A DNA stretch of 64,000 nucleotides from Nostoc mirabile CHAB5784 (GTDB lineage Bacteria; Cyanobacteriota; Cyanobacteriia; Cyanobacteriales; Nostocaceae). Positions 8,456 to 17,763 of this stretch are shown here, piece after piece. The DNA lies in assembly GCF_020829645.1 (NCBI RefSeq), contig NZ_JAIVFS010000015.1:1-64000 (forward strand), in the 5' to 3' direction. The notes under the pieces were generated by a model. The model was not told the origin of the DNA, did not search any database, and saw only the letters and a list, made by a program, of their open reading frames with translations. Both the position numbers and the translations under genes were made by a program. The first letter of the stretch is position 1. The number at the start of each line of letters is the position of its first letter.

Positions 8456-11260
8456 ATGCTATCAAATAACAAAAATTCTCCTCCCAAGGGGAATCTACCG
8501 CTACGCTTAGTGCTTGTGCTTCCTTTCGTTTTGCAAATCTTCGCCGCAGTAGGACTGACAGGCTATTTATCTCTTCGCAACGGACAACAAGCAGTAAATG
8601 ATTTAGCCAATCGATTGCAAAATGAAGTTAGCGATCGCATCGACCAGGATCTAGATAGTTACCTGAATACAGGTCGTCATCTAGCTGAAATTAACGGTGG
8701 TGCGATGGATATGGGATTACTTGACCCTAACAATCCACAGCAACTTGGGCAGTTTTTCTGGAAGCAACTCCAACTGCATAATATTGGCTATATTACTTTT
8801 TGCTTGAAGACCGGAGATTTTGCAGGTGCTGGACGCTTCTTTGAGGATGGTCGCGTTACAGTCGATGTTTCCCACAAGCGCAATGGCAACCAACATTGGT
8901 ATCTCTACAACACAGATAAACAAGGGAATCGGGCTAACCTGGCGCTCGATAATGGCCCTTACATTCCTATGGAAGAAGCTTGGTGTGAGGAACCAGCAAA
9001 GACAGGCAAATCGATGTGGACGCTTTATCAATGGCAATCGCCACCTTACACGCTATCCGTATCTGCTAATCGCCCAGTCTATGACAAAAACAAGAATTTG
9101 ATCGGTGTTATTGGAGTTGACCAGCGACTGACGCAGATTAGTGATTTTCTCCAGCAGTTAAAAGTCAGTCCATCTGGAAAAACTTTTATTTTGGAACGCA
9201 ATGGATTGTTAATTGCAACTTCCAACAAAGAACAACCTTTTACACTTGTTAATGGCAAAGCTAAACGGCTTCAAGGTTCTGACAGTAAAGATCCACTGAT
9301 TCAAGCTACTGCAAAACATTTAACTGAGTATTTTAATAATTTGTCAAACATCAAAGACAATCAGTCGCTGGAATTTCAACTCAACAATCAGCGCCATTTT
9401 ATTCAGGTGGCACCTTGGCGGGATGAATGGGGTTTAGATTGGCTTGTGGTTGTAACGGTTCCAGAATCTGACTTTATGGGACAAATTAACGCCAACACGC
9501 ACACGACAATTTTGTTGTGTTTGGGTGCATTAATATTAGCGACTATTTTAGGCTTCTACACCTCTGGCTGGATTGCTCGTCCAATTTTGCGCTTGAGTCA
9601 AGCATCAGAAGCAATTGCCGCAGGTGAGTTAAATCAACAGGTAGAAGTACCGTCAGTGCATGAATTGGGTAGATTGGCGCAGTCCTTTAACCGCATGGCG
9701 CAGCAGTTACGGGATTCTTTCACCACTATTGAGCAAACCAATCAACAATTAGCTAAAACCAACGAGGAATTAGAAAGTCGGGTAGAAGAACGCACCCACG
9801 AGTTAAAGGAAGCGAAACTTACCGCCGATGCTGCTAATCATGCCAAGAGCGATTTTCTCGCAAACATGAGCCACGAATTGCGAACACCGCTCAACGGAAT
9901 TTTAGGCTATGCCCAAATTCTTGCCCGTACTGCATCTGACGAAAAACAACAGCGTGGCATTGATATTATCTATCAATGTGGTTCGCATTTACTGACTTTA
10001 ATTAACGATATTCTCGACTTATCTAAAATCGAAGCTGGCAAACTAGAACTACATCTCGTCCCATTCTATCTACCTGCACTTCTACAAAGTGTTGTGGAAA
10101 TCTGCCGCATTAAAGCCGAACAAAAGGGTATTGAGTTTATTTATCAGCCGCCGGAGAATTCAGCAATGGGTATTGTTGCTGATGAGAAGCGTCTGCGACA
10201 AGTTCTGATTAACTTACTGGGAAATGCCATTAAGTTTACCGACAAAGGCAGTGTCACATTTAAGGTGGAAGTGGTGTTAGGGGATATAACTAATCTTCGC
10301 TTCTATATTCAGGATACGGGCATCGGTATGAGTCCCCAGCAATTAGAGAAAATTTTCCTCCCCTTTGAGCAAGTCGGGGATAGCAAACGCCAAAGTGAAG
10401 GAACAGGATTAGGACTTGCTATCAGCCGGCGATTTGTTGAGTTGATGGCTAGTCAAATCCAGGTTGAAAGCCAATTAGGGGTTGGTAGTAAGTTTTTCTT
10501 TAATATTGACTGTGCGATCGCAACTGATTGGGTACAAGCAAATTCCGTTACACCATCTGGCAGAATTGTTGGATATTCTGGCGTTGGCGCAACCTCTGTG
10601 AAAGAGCATCGCAAAAAAATCCTAATTGTCGATGACCGTTGGGAAAATCGGTCAGTAATTGTCAATCTTTTGCAACCCCTTGGTTTTGAGGTTATCGAAG
10701 CCAACAACGGAGAAGAGGGTTTAGAAAAAATCACACGCGATCGCCCCGATATGATCATTTGTGATTTAGCCATGCCCATAATGGATGGCTGGGAAATGCT
10801 CAAACAATTGCGTCAGTCTGAAACTTTACGTGATGCCATTGTGATTGTCTCTTCTGCTAGCGTCTTTGAGATTGACCGCCAAAAGAGTTTAGCTGCTGGT
10901 GGTAACGATTTCTTGGCAAAACCCGTGCAAGCAGATGAACTTTATGCTGCATTAGCCAAGCAATTACAACTAAATTGGGTATATACAGATACTAATATAA
11001 AATATCCAATCGATATAGCCGCAAGCGCCAAAACCATTGTAATTCCAAGTATTTATGATTTAAAAAGGTTATTAGAACATGTGGAAACTGGGTACTTTAG
11101 AGGTATCCGAGAAGAATTGGATCAATTAGCTCAATTAGATGAACAATATCAACCCTTTATTCAAGAACTCAGGCAATTGGTTAAAGGCTTCAATATTCAG
11201 ACAGTTCGTCATTTTCTCCAAGAGTCGATAAACCAATCTCAGGAATCAACAAAGATTTAG
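8456..11260 (+). CDS. Hybrid sensor histidine kinase (dCache-HAMP-HisKA-HATPase-REC)
   Basis: A 934-aa membrane sensor. TM1 lies at about 19-41, an extracellular Cache-like sensor to about 345, TM2 at about 350-372, then HAMP, a short coiled coil, HisKA with the phospho-acceptor His in NMSHELRTPLNG (about 480), and the HATPase domain (LINLLGNAIKF, DTGIGM, GTGLGLAIS). A receiver domain with phospho-acceptor Asp in MIICDLAMPIMDG and a helical tail follow. GTG at 8453 precedes ATG at 8456; an AGGGGAG ribosome site serves either. It lies 18 bp before the next kinase gene, so they form an operon. The stimulus is unknown; Cache domains often bind small metabolites. Confidence 0.93.
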   Translation: MLSNNKNSPPKGNLPLRLVLVLPFVLQIFAAVGLTGYLSLRNGQQAVNDLANRLQNEVSDRIDQDLDSYLNTGRHLAEINGGAMDMGLLDPNNPQQLGQFFWKQLQLHNIGYITFCLKTGDFAGAGRFFEDGRVTVDVSHKRNGNQHWYLYNTDKQGNRANLALDNGPYIPMEEAWCEEPAKTGKSMWTLYQWQSPPYTLSVSANRPVYDKNKNLIGVIGVDQRLTQISDFLQQLKVSPSGKTFILERNGLLIATSNKEQPFTLVNGKAKRLQGSDSKDPLIQATAKHLTEYFNNLSNIKDNQSLEFQLNNQRHFIQVAPWRDEWGLDWLVVVTVPESDFMGQINANTHTTILLCLGALILATILGFYTSGWIARPILRLSQASEAIAAGELNQQVEVPSVHELGRLAQSFNRMAQQLRDSFTTIEQTNQQLAKTNEELESRVEERTHELKEAKLTADAANHAKSDFLANMSHELRTPLNGILGYAQILARTASDEKQQRGIDIIYQCGSHLLTLINDILDLSKIEAGKLELHLVPFYLPALLQSVVEICRIKAEQKGIEFIYQPPENSAMGIVADEKRLRQVLINLLGNAIKFTDKGSVTFKVEVVLGDITNLRFYIQDTGIGMSPQQLEKIFLPFEQVGDSKRQSEGTGLGLAISRRFVELMASQIQVESQLGVGSKFFFNIDCAIATDWVQANSVTPSGRIVGYSGVGATSVKEHRKKILIVDDRWENRSVIVNLLQPLGFEVIEANNGEEGLEKITRDRPDMIICDLAMPIMDGWEMLKQLRQSETLRDAIVIVSSASVFEIDRQKSLAAGGNDFLAKPVQADELYAALAKQLQLNWVYTDTNIKYPIDIAASAKTIVIPSIYDLKRLLEHVETGYFRGIREELDQLAQLDEQYQPFIQELRQLVKGFNIQTVRHFLQESINQSQESTKI

Positions 11261-11278
11261 GTAGGAGATTGAAAAGTG

Positions 11279-12598
11279 ATGGCAACTGATGGTAAAGGTC
11301 AAACAATTCTGATTATTGACGATCATCCAACTAATATCGAAGTGCTATATGATGCACTTGACCGAGCCGGTTATAAAGTCCTAGTAGAAATGGATGGTTG
11401 GCACGGCATCGAGACGGTAAAAAACTATCCCCCAGATTTAATTTTACTAGATGTAATGATGCCAGGAATTGATGGCTTTGAAACCTGTCGTCAATTAAAA
11501 TCTCAACAGAATACCTGCGAAATTCCGATTATTTTCATGACTGCTCTTAATGATACAACCGATAAAGTCAAAGGTTTAGCATTAGGGGCTGTAGATTATA
11601 TTACAAAACCATTTCAACAAGAAGAAGTACTTGCACGCATTGGGATTCATCTGAAACTGCGACAAGCAAATTTAGAATTAGCGCAACAAAAGCATATCTT
11701 AGAGCAACGGGTACAAGAACGCACCGCAGAGCTTTCGCAAGCGCTAGATAATTTTAAAAACGCACAATTGCAATTAGTCCAAAGTGAAAAAATGGCAACC
11801 TTGGGTAACTTAGTTGCAGGGGTAGCACACGAAATTAACAACCCCCTTGGATTTCTCAAAGGTAGCCTGAATAATACTGAAGAGTATATCCAAGATTTAT
11901 TTAAGTATGTGCAATGCGTGCAGCAACATCATCCCCAGCTTGCACCTGCTGTCACCAACCTTGCCGAGAAAATTGACTTAGAATTCCTCAGTGAGGACTT
12001 ACTAAAGCTGCTAGGTTCAATGAAAGTAGCGACAGAACGCATTACGGGCATTAGCACTAGTCTCCGTACCTTTTCTAGAGCCGATACATCTGAAAAAGTT
12101 GCTTGCAATCTGCATGAAGGAATTGAGAGTACACTGTTAATTTTGAAGTATCGCCTCAAACCGTCAGAGAAACGTCCGACAATTGAGGTAATTACAGATT
12201 ATGGTAAATTACCGCCTGTTAAGTGCTTTTTAGGACAGTTAAATCAAGTATTTATGAACATTCTTGCTAATGCAATTGATGTATTAGATACAGAAAGCGT
12301 TGGGCGAACATTTGCCCAATTACAAGCTAATTCTCAGCAAATTATAATTCACACTGAAGTATCCAGCGACCAGAATACGGTAGTAATTCAAATCAAAGAT
12401 AACGGACCGGGAATGCCAGAGGGTATTAAAGCACATATTTTTGACCACTTGTTTACCACTAAAGAGGTTGGCAAGGGAACGGGATTAGGATTAGCGATCG
12501 CTCGTCAAATTGTTGAAGAAACGCATAATGGTAAGTTGATCTGCAACTCCGTTTTGGGTAAGGGTACAGAATTTATCATTAAAATTCCAGTGTCTTAA
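11279..12598 (+). CDS. Response regulator-histidine kinase (REC-HisKA-HATPase)
   Basis: A 439-aa cytoplasmic protein with no membrane segment. An N-terminal receiver domain has DDHPTN and the phospho-acceptor Asp in LILLDVMMPGIDGFE. After a coiled coil (LEQRVQERTAELSQ) comes a HisKA domain with the His in GVAHEINNPLGFLKG, then HATPase motifs MNILANAIDV, DNGPGMPEG and GTGLGLAIA. It probably receives phosphate from the preceding hybrid kinase or a common partner. No DNA-binding output domain is present in either protein. GTG at 11276 is an alternative start; GTAGGAG at 11261-11267 is the ribosome site. Confidence 0.9.
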   Translation: MATDGKGQTILIIDDHPTNIEVLYDALDRAGYKVLVEMDGWHGIETVKNYPPDLILLDVMMPGIDGFETCRQLKSQQNTCEIPIIFMTALNDTTDKVKGLALGAVDYITKPFQQEEVLARIGIHLKLRQANLELAQQKHILEQRVQERTAELSQALDNFKNAQLQLVQSEKMATLGNLVAGVAHEINNPLGFLKGSLNNTEEYIQDLFKYVQCVQQHHPQLAPAVTNLAEKIDLEFLSEDLLKLLGSMKVATERITGISTSLRTFSRADTSEKVACNLHEGIESTLLILKYRLKPSEKRPTIEVITDYGKLPPVKCFLGQLNQVFMNILANAIDVLDTESVGRTFAQLQANSQQIIIHTEVSSDQNTVVIQIKDNGPGMPEGIKAHIFDHLFTTKEVGKGTGLGLAIARQIVEETHNGKLICNSVLGKGTEFIIKIPVS

Positions 12599-12617
12599 TA
12601 ATAAATTATGTTCTTAA

Positions 12618-12692
12618 TTACGAATTACGTTAGCGTAGCGTTAGCGACGTAGGAGCGTCATTACGAATTACGAATTACGAATTACGAATTAC
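12618..12692. repeat. AATTACG heptamer tract interrupted by a second repeat
   Basis: Heptamers of AATTACG run at 12618-12628 and 12661-12692. Between them sits GTTAGCGTAGCGTTAGCGAC and following bases, a different short repeat, so one repeat has been inserted into the other. The tract overlaps the 3' end of rsmG and fills the gap between convergent genes. Confidence 0.75.
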
Positions 12693-13423
12693 AATGACTT
12701 TTGAGTAGGTATACCAACAGCACGAGGAAAATTAGCTGGTGTGTTTGCTACCTTACGTAAATAAAGGCAATGACGGATGCTGTGACTCAAAGGTGTTGTA
12801 AATTTTTCGATTGATTCAATGACCCCACCCAACTGGTTAACAGCATTTTGCAAAGCAGTTGTTTCATCCTCCGTCCAATTACCGCGATAGATTATGGCTA
12901 AACCTCCCTGTTTGAGCAGTGGTAGGGTATATTCTGCACAGACAGAGGCTGCACCTACAGCACGGATCAATCCAATATCGTAAGCTTGTCGATGCTGCAG
13001 GTGATGACCGATTTCTTCAGCCCTACCAACAAGAGTTTTGGCATTGGTAAGGGCAAGTTCAGTTAATATATTGTCGAGAAAAGTAATTTTTTTCCGAGTG
13101 GAATCCAGAAGAGTAATTGTGCAATTAGGTACAGTAATTGTCACTGGAATACCCGGAAAACCCGCACCTGTACCAATATCGATGAGAGTAGGGGAAGTAG
13201 GGGAGAAATTTGTTGATAACAAGGGCGCAATTCCTCGCAAAGAATCCCAGAGATGTTTTTCCCAAAACTCTTGGGGGTCGGTGATCCGAGTTAAATTGAG
13301 TTGGCGATTACCTTCTAGGATTAACTCATAAAGCCTTTGGAATTGCGCTTGCTGTTGGACAGTTGGTTGCCAATTGAGAGTTTGCTGCCAGATTTCTGCC
13401 ATCTCAGGCAATAGGTTTGTCAT
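12689..13423 (-). CDS. rsmG: 16S rRNA (guanine527-N7)-methyltransferase
   Basis: SAM-dependent enzyme methylating G527 of 16S rRNA; loss gives low-level streptomycin resistance in other bacteria. At 244 aa it has normal length. Motifs are LNLTRITDPQEFWEKHLWDS, the SAM loop LIDIGTGAGFPGIPV, LLDSTRKKITFL, and DIGLIRAVGAASV. The final residues (about GIPTQKSL) come from the adjacent heptamer tract. The first ATG at 13423 lies within TCATTTG heptamers; an internal ATG at 13402 (MAEIWQQ) is an alternative start. Its neighbour upstream is an ABC ATPase, transcribed in the same direction. Confidence 0.93.
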   Translation of the reverse strand: MTNLLPEMAEIWQQTLNWQPTVQQQAQFQRLYELILEGNRQLNLTRITDPQEFWEKHLWDSLRGIAPLLSTNFSPTSPTLIDIGTGAGFPGIPVTITVPNCTITLLDSTRKKITFLDNILTELALTNAKTLVGRAEEIGHHLQHRQAYDIGLIRAVGAASVCAEYTLPLLKQGGLAIIYRGNWTEDETTALQNAVNQLGGVIESIEKFTTPLSHSIRHCLYLRKVANTPANFPRAVGIPTQKSL

Positions 13424-13558
13424 TTGTCATTTGTCATTAGTCATTAGTCATTGGTCATTGATCATTGGTCAAAAATCAATACTTCTTCTTCCCCTGCCTC
13501 CCCTGCCTCCCCTGCCTCCCCTGCCTCCCCTGCTCCCCTTGTCTCCTTGTCCCCTTGC
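13418..13558. repeat. Heptamer and nonamer repeat tract
   Basis: TCATTTG/TCATTAG/TCATTGG heptamers fill 13418-13470. They are followed by four to five copies of the nonamer CCCCTGCCT (13491-13535) grading into CCCCTTGTCTCC (to 13558). Such short tandemly repeated repetitive sequences are typical of Nostocales. The tract separates rsmG from the ABC ATPase gene. Confidence 0.85.
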
Positions 13559-13565
13559 TCTTTTC

Positions 13566-14240
13566 TTACACCGATGGTAGAGGTTCTTTGACTTTGGATT
13601 CTAGTGTTTTTGGGTCTACTGATTCTAATTCACCGTGGTTGAGTGTCCAGCAACGATCTGCGATCGCTAACAGATCCCCAGCATCGTGTGTCACTACCAA
13701 CAGCGTCCAATCTTGTTTCAGTTTCGCTAATAAATTTACCAGTTGCCGACGCATTGACCAATCTAACCCAGCTGTGGGTTCATCCAATAACAGTAAATTT
13801 GGCTGGCGAATCAATTGCACAGCCAAAGCTAAACGTCGTTGCTGACCACCACTCAAAGCATGGGGGGCGGCAAAGAGCGATAAATGCTCTAATCCCACCT
13901 CAGTAAGGGCCTGTTTAACTCGTTCTGACCCTAACTCAGGATGTCCTAAACGCAATTCTTCTAAAATTGAACCACCGCAAAAGTGCCGTTCTGGAAACTG
14001 AAATACCAACCCAGCTAATTGTTGCAGCTGTTCGGCTATAAGTTCTTGTTCCCGCCAGAAGAGTGCGCCGCTAGTGGGTTCGGCTAGTCCCGACAAAATT
14101 TCTAGTAAGGTACTTTTACCCGAACCACTCGCGCCAATAATCAGACCTAGCTGCTGGGGTGCTAATTCCAAGTTAATCGATTTGAGAATCGCTGTTGGGC
14201 ACGCTGTGGGATGATAATTTAGATTTCGGAGATAGAGCAT
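13566..14240 (-). CDS. ABC transporter ATP-binding protein (CbiO/EcfA-like)
   Basis: A 224-aa single ATPase domain. It has Walker A GASGSGKST, a Q-loop in VFQFPERHFCGGS (the FPE pattern seen in cobalt and ECF ATPases), signature ALSGGQQRRLALA, Walker B LLLLDEPTAGLD and the H-loop VVTHDAGD. No T- or S-component lies nearby, so it probably works with partners encoded elsewhere. It might correspond to the cyanobacterial relative of plant chloroplast NAP14/ABCI11 ATPases (inference from overall pattern only). The C-terminal KTLESKVKEPLPSV tail borders the repeat tract. Confidence 0.85.
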   Translation of the reverse strand: MLYLRNLNYHPTACPTAILKSINLELAPQQLGLIIGASGSGKSTLLEILSGLAEPTSGALFWREQELIAEQLQQLAGLVFQFPERHFCGGSILEELRLGHPELGSERVKQALTEVGLEHLSLFAAPHALSGGQQRRLALAVQLIRQPNLLLLDEPTAGLDWSMRRQLVNLLAKLKQDWTLLVVTHDAGDLLAIADRCWTLNHGELESVDPKTLESKVKEPLPSV

Positions 14241-14563
14241 TTGTTAAGATTACCAAAAAGTCAGCAAATTACTGATTAGCTACACTAAGAGCATCTGGAA
14301 AATTCCAAGAAAGGATTAACACCTTAATCTAGCAGCAAGAATCATCCACTTTTTCTCCATTGTGACAGACCCACCATTAAAACTTTGGCTATAACCAGCC
14401 TGGGAACATGGAAAAATTACCAAAGTCAACCTTTATATAAGAAAATTTTGGTTGAAGCAGAGGCAAGTTAACACTTCGACTTCGCTCAGTGTAAAAATTA
14501 ACCATTTTTGCATTCTAAGTAACACATACAACTATTTCAACCGCAAATATTCTGAGGGTTAAA
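14241..14563. other. Intergenic gap between divergent genes
   Basis: A 323-bp AT-rich gap between the ABC ATPase (minus) and the TPR gene (plus). It must hold promoters for both, but I see no certain -10/-35 pair, RNA gene or repeat beyond a short CTTCGACTTCGCTCAGTG block at about 14476. Confidence 0.4.
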
Positions 14564-15493
14564 ATGACTAAAAGGTTTTCTTCGCCTCGATTAGTAGTGT
14601 CTGCTAGACTCACTAACCTTGCTCAGACTGCTTTTGGCGCTGCGATCGCACTTAATTTGTGGGTAAATCCCTCCTTGGCTGGCGATCCGTTTCGCAATCG
14701 TGAACCTCATCAAATTGGCGACCAAACAGAAGCCGCTTTTAAAGCGATTTTCCAACAAGGCAACTATCCAGCCGCAGAGCGTTATCTGGAACAAGCAGTA
14801 TCCAAAGAGCCAAATGAACCTCTAGCTTATGCTATGAAGGCATCTTTAGCATACGGAAATAAAGATTGGGCTAAATTAGACACCTACAGTCAGAAAACTC
14901 TAGAAGCCGGACAAAAATTAATTCCTAGCGATCCATTGCGTGGTAATTTATACACTGCTGTTGGTCATTTTTTAGAGGGTGCAGTAGTTCTCACCCGTGA
15001 GGGTACAGTCAACGGTGTACCCCAAGCTTTTAGTCGGTTGCGGCAAGTTTATGAATATTTAGACAAAGCCGAAGCAATTTCTGCCAACGACCCAGAACTG
15101 AATTTAATCAAGGGTTATATGGATTTATTATTGGCGGTTAATTTGCCTTTTGCTAGCCCAGATCAGGCAATTGGACGCTTAGAAAAAAATGCTGCTCCTG
15201 GGTATCTCGTGGATCGGGGTATTGCTCTTGCTTACCGCGATTTAAAACGGTATCCACAAGCACTAGAGTATGTAAACCGGGCGATCAAAACCACATCCGA
15301 TAATCCAGAAATTTATTATCTAAAAGCCCAAATCCTGAAAGAACTGGGGCAAAAAGAAAAAAGCCAGCAGATGATCAAGGAAGCGATCGCTAATTTTGAC
15401 AAAGCATTAACTAAAAAATCCCAACTCCCAGGCGATTTAGTCAAACAAATTGAGAGTGAACGCAAAAATGCTGTTACCCTAAAGAATCCTTAG
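14564..15493 (+). CDS. Exported TPR repeat protein (Sll0314-like)
   Basis: A 309-aa protein. An N-terminal basic/hydrophobic segment ending near NPSLAG (about residues 17-39) looks like a signal peptide, which suggests the periplasm or thylakoid lumen. At least three tetratricopeptide-like units follow: QGNYPAAERYLEQAVSKEP, AYRDLKRYPQALEYVNRAI and YYLKAQILKELGQKEKS. These repeats normally mediate protein contacts. The family is conserved in cyanobacteria but I know no fixed function. The gene ends in a run of CCCCATT heptamers (15492-15528). Confidence 0.75.
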   Translation: MTKRFSSPRLVVSARLTNLAQTAFGAAIALNLWVNPSLAGDPFRNREPHQIGDQTEAAFKAIFQQGNYPAAERYLEQAVSKEPNEPLAYAMKASLAYGNKDWAKLDTYSQKTLEAGQKLIPSDPLRGNLYTAVGHFLEGAVVLTREGTVNGVPQAFSRLRQVYEYLDKAEAISANDPELNLIKGYMDLLLAVNLPFASPDQAIGRLEKNAAPGYLVDRGIALAYRDLKRYPQALEYVNRAIKTTSDNPEIYYLKAQILKELGQKEKSQQMIKEAIANFDKALTKKSQLPGDLVKQIESERKNAVTLKNP

Positions 15494-15574
15494 CCCCCAC
15501 TCCCCATTCCCCATTCCCCACTCCCTACTTTGATATGCTTATTTGCAGAACAGTAATTGAGATACTAGACCAAA

Positions 15575-16027
15575 ATGGAGATTCAGTTCCGCGAAATTAA
15601 TCCTTTTGATGTGTGGATTTGGCTGAAATTCAGCACAAATCCTTCTGCGCGTGAAAAGCAGTATGTAGAAGAAGTTTTCAATTCCTGGTTTTATCTGGGT
15701 AAATTGGGTGCATTTAATGCAGAGAATCTTCAGGTGCAGGACACTGGACTCGATATCAGCTACATGAATTATGATGAGCAAGGGTATGACAAAAGCCTGC
15801 TAGCACTGATGCACAACATTGGTGAGTTTGAATATGAGGGTCAGTGGGGGCGTTGTTGGTTTGACTTAGGAACCAGTGATGCGATCGCTCTGGATATTTT
15901 AATCAACGCCCTTAGCCAGCTAAGTCAGGAATATGTCACCATTGAAGAATTGTACATCGGTGGCGAAAATCCAGATTGGCCTATTGAGGGTAGCGAAAGT
16001 CGTCCTCAGTCTATTTACGATAATTAG
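15575..16027 (+). CDS. DUF3531 family protein
   Basis: A 150-aa soluble protein matching the cyanobacterial and plastid DUF3531 family. The start MEIQFREINPFDVWIWL, the conserved NSWFYLGKLGAFNAENLQ and the GQWGRCWFDLGTSDAIALD motif with its conserved Trp and Cys are characteristic. Its function is unknown. It is followed after 8 bp by a Nudix gene, so the two are probably co-transcribed. The start fits the family and needs no extension. Confidence 0.85.
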   Translation: MEIQFREINPFDVWIWLKFSTNPSAREKQYVEEVFNSWFYLGKLGAFNAENLQVQDTGLDISYMNYDEQGYDKSLLALMHNIGEFEYEGQWGRCWFDLGTSDAIALDILINALSQLSQEYVTIEELYIGGENPDWPIEGSESRPQSIYDN

Positions 16028-16035
16028 TTACAAAA

Positions 16036-16467
16036 ATGAATAAAGCAGGCGAAATTCGGGTAATAGCCTTGGGGCTAATTCGGGATGGCGAACGCATATT
16101 TCTTTCTGAAGGCTACGATCCCGTAAAGCAAGAAACATTTTATCGCGCTTTAGGCGGTGGTGTTGAATTTGGCGAAACCAGCCGCGCCGCCTTAGAACGG
16201 GAGTTTCAAGAGGAAATTCAGGCAGAGTTAACGAATATTAAATATCTAGGTTGTATAGAAAACCTGTTTACATTTAGTGGTAGGCAAGGTCATGAAATTA
16301 TTCAGCTTTATCAATGTGACTTTGTTGATTCCAAATTTTATCAACTGGAAAGTTTAGTTTTTTCAGAATCACAAACTCATAAACATAGAGCCTTATGGAT
16401 AGATATTTCTCGCTTGAAATCTGGGGAATTAAGATTAGTACCTGAAGTATTTTTTGAATATTTATAA
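16036..16467 (+). CDS. Nudix hydrolase
   Basis: A 143-aa pyrophosphohydrolase. The Nudix box is complete: GGGVEFGETSRAALEREF followed by QEEIQAEL, with the Mg-binding REFQEE core (about residues 40-62). The family cleaves nucleoside diphosphates linked to another moiety; this small member could clean up oxidised nucleotides or act on a sugar nucleotide, which sequence does not decide. It lies 8 bp after the DUF3531 gene. It ends just before a convergent toxin-antitoxin operon. Confidence 0.88.
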   Translation: MNKAGEIRVIALGLIRDGERIFLSEGYDPVKQETFYRALGGGVEFGETSRAALEREFQEEIQAELTNIKYLGCIENLFTFSGRQGHEIIQLYQCDFVDSKFYQLESLVFSESQTHKHRALWIDISRLKSGELRLVPEVFFEYL

Positions 16468-16504
16468 AATCTCTGGCGATTTACTAAGATTGCTTTGCTC
16501 TTAA

Positions 16505-16888
16505 TTATGTTACCGCACTCAGCAAAGACACAATATACTGGTTGAGACTAACGCCCTCCCGTTCAGAAGTCTCAGCTAAACGTTGATGTAAAGATTTTGG
16601 CATCCGTAGTAGTAGTTTACCGCTATAGCTATCATTATTACTTGGTAAGGGGATATCATCGCCGGCTTCATAAGCTGTTTCAATCCACAATTCCCGCGCC
16701 TCATTGAGATTTGCCATTGTCTCTTCAAGGGTTTCGCCTTGGGTAAGACATCCAGGTAAATCTTTAATTTGACCTACGTAACCTTCCTCTGGATCGGGGT
16801 AAAGTGTTAAAGGGTACTGAAGATTTAAATAATATTCTAAGGACGGCTTCTCAATCTGCTGGTTCTTCTGGTTCAGTGTCTTCATCAA
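16505..16888 (-). CDS. hicB: HicB family antitoxin
   Basis: A 127-aa protein of two parts. Residues about 18-70 form the degenerate RNase-H-like HicB fold (YPLTLYPDPEEGYVGQIKDL, GCLTQGETLEETMANL). The C-terminal LLRMPKSLHQRLAETSEREGV is a ribbon-helix-helix DNA-binding domain that would autoregulate the operon. It overlaps the end of the upstream HicA gene by 38 bp, so translation is coupled. ATG at 16888 or 16885 is the likely start. The pair appears intact. Confidence 0.88.
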   Translation of the reverse strand: MMKTLNQKNQQIEKPSLEYYLNLQYPLTLYPDPEEGYVGQIKDLPGCLTQGETLEETMANLNEARELWIETAYEAGDDIPLPSNNDSYSGKLLLRMPKSLHQRLAETSEREGVSLNQYIVSLLSAVT

Positions 16889-17126
16889 TCCACTCTTCTA
16901 AATTTAATAGTTCAACTATTTGCTGTACATAAACTCCTTTAACTTTTTGTCCTCCTGTTTTGGGTACAGTGATGGTTTTACCTTGGGAGTCTCGGAAGCT
17001 ATGATGGCTACCCTTAGACCTTTTCTCTTGAAAGCCAAAAGCTTCCAATAGATAGTAAACTTCCTGAAACCGCACTTCTGGAGGTCGCTTTAGGAACTGA
17101 TCTACTAATTTTCTTAACTTGCTCAT
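16851..17126 (-). CDS. hicA: HicA family toxin
   Basis: A 91-aa mRNA interferase of the double-stranded RNA-binding-like HicA fold. It has EVYYLLEAFGFQEKRSKGSHHSFRDSQGK with the catalytic His of the GSHH motif and ITVPKTGGQKVKGVYVQQIVELL. An acidic tail (EEWIDEDTEPEEPAD) extends it past the usual 60-80 aa. It is first in the operon with hicB. The complete GSHH core contrasts with the truncated HicA at 17757-17843. Confidence 0.87.
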   Translation of the reverse strand: MSKLRKLVDQFLKRPPEVRFQEVYYLLEAFGFQEKRSKGSHHSFRDSQGKTITVPKTGGQKVKGVYVQQIVELLNLEEWIDEDTEPEEPAD

Positions 17127-17197
17127 TGAGAGATGATACTATATATGATATCAAAATTTTGAGATATAAAAAAGCGATCGCTCTAATTAACAGCAAT

Positions 17198-17416
17198 CTA
17201 CGTTAATTCTGCTTTAGATTTTGCCACCCTTCTTGCACGGTATTCAGCCATTGCCTCGGCTGCAAGTTTGGCAAGTATGTCTGGAGAACGGGCAAAAGCT
17301 TCATCCCAAAATTGTTCATCTTCTAGTTCTGCCAAAATCATCGCTGCTATCGCATCTTGTTCATTGGCAGGTAAATTTTTTAGTTTAGCGATCGCTTGTT
17401 CAAGTAGCTCAGTCAT
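17198..17416 (-). CDS. Small antitoxin-like protein, orphan
   Basis: A 72-aa acidic, helical protein that begins MTELLEQAIAKLKNLPANEQ and has AAMILAELEDEQFWDEAFA. This is the pattern of small cyanobacterial proteins that precede RelE/ParE-type toxins. No toxin gene follows on the minus strand; the next gene downstream (lower coordinates) is hicA. I infer an orphan antitoxin or one half of a lost pair. The C-terminal ARRVAKSKAELT is basic. Confidence 0.6.
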   Translation of the reverse strand: MTELLEQAIAKLKNLPANEQDAIAAMILAELEDEQFWDEAFARSPDILAKLAAEAMAEYRARRVAKSKAELT

Positions 17417-17616
17417 GGCTGTTAATCGTTACGAAAGTCATACTATAAATTATCTCTGCTTGCACTCTGTTGGGTGCGATCGCTTGGGGTGGAAGCAAAG
17501 CGCGATCGCTCTCAATAGCAGAACTAGTAGAGTTTGAGACAGTTCTACAATAAAAGCAAAGACGTTGAGGTTGAACTAACTTAATGGGTGTACCTGAAAC
17601 AAACCCAAAGATACCA

Positions 17617-17763
17617 ATGCTTTCACCAAGCCTCTACAAAACTGATTTTTACGCTTGGACACAGGAACAAGTAACTTTACTTCGCAATCAGCAGTGGAGT
17701 CAGATTGATCTGCAAAATCTGATTGAAGAGATTCAATCTTTGGGTAAACAGCAACGTCAATGA
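17617..17763 (+). pseudogene. DUF29 family protein, N-terminal fragment
   Basis: ATG at 17617 opens 48 codons that match the start of DUF29 proteins: LYKTDFYAWTQEQVTLLR, QWSQIDLQNLIEEIQSLGK. Full-length members have about 140-160 aa, so about two thirds is missing. The stop codon comes exactly where sequence derived from a truncated hicA, on the other strand, begins. The fragment is a relic of a deletion or recombination event. Confidence 0.75.
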
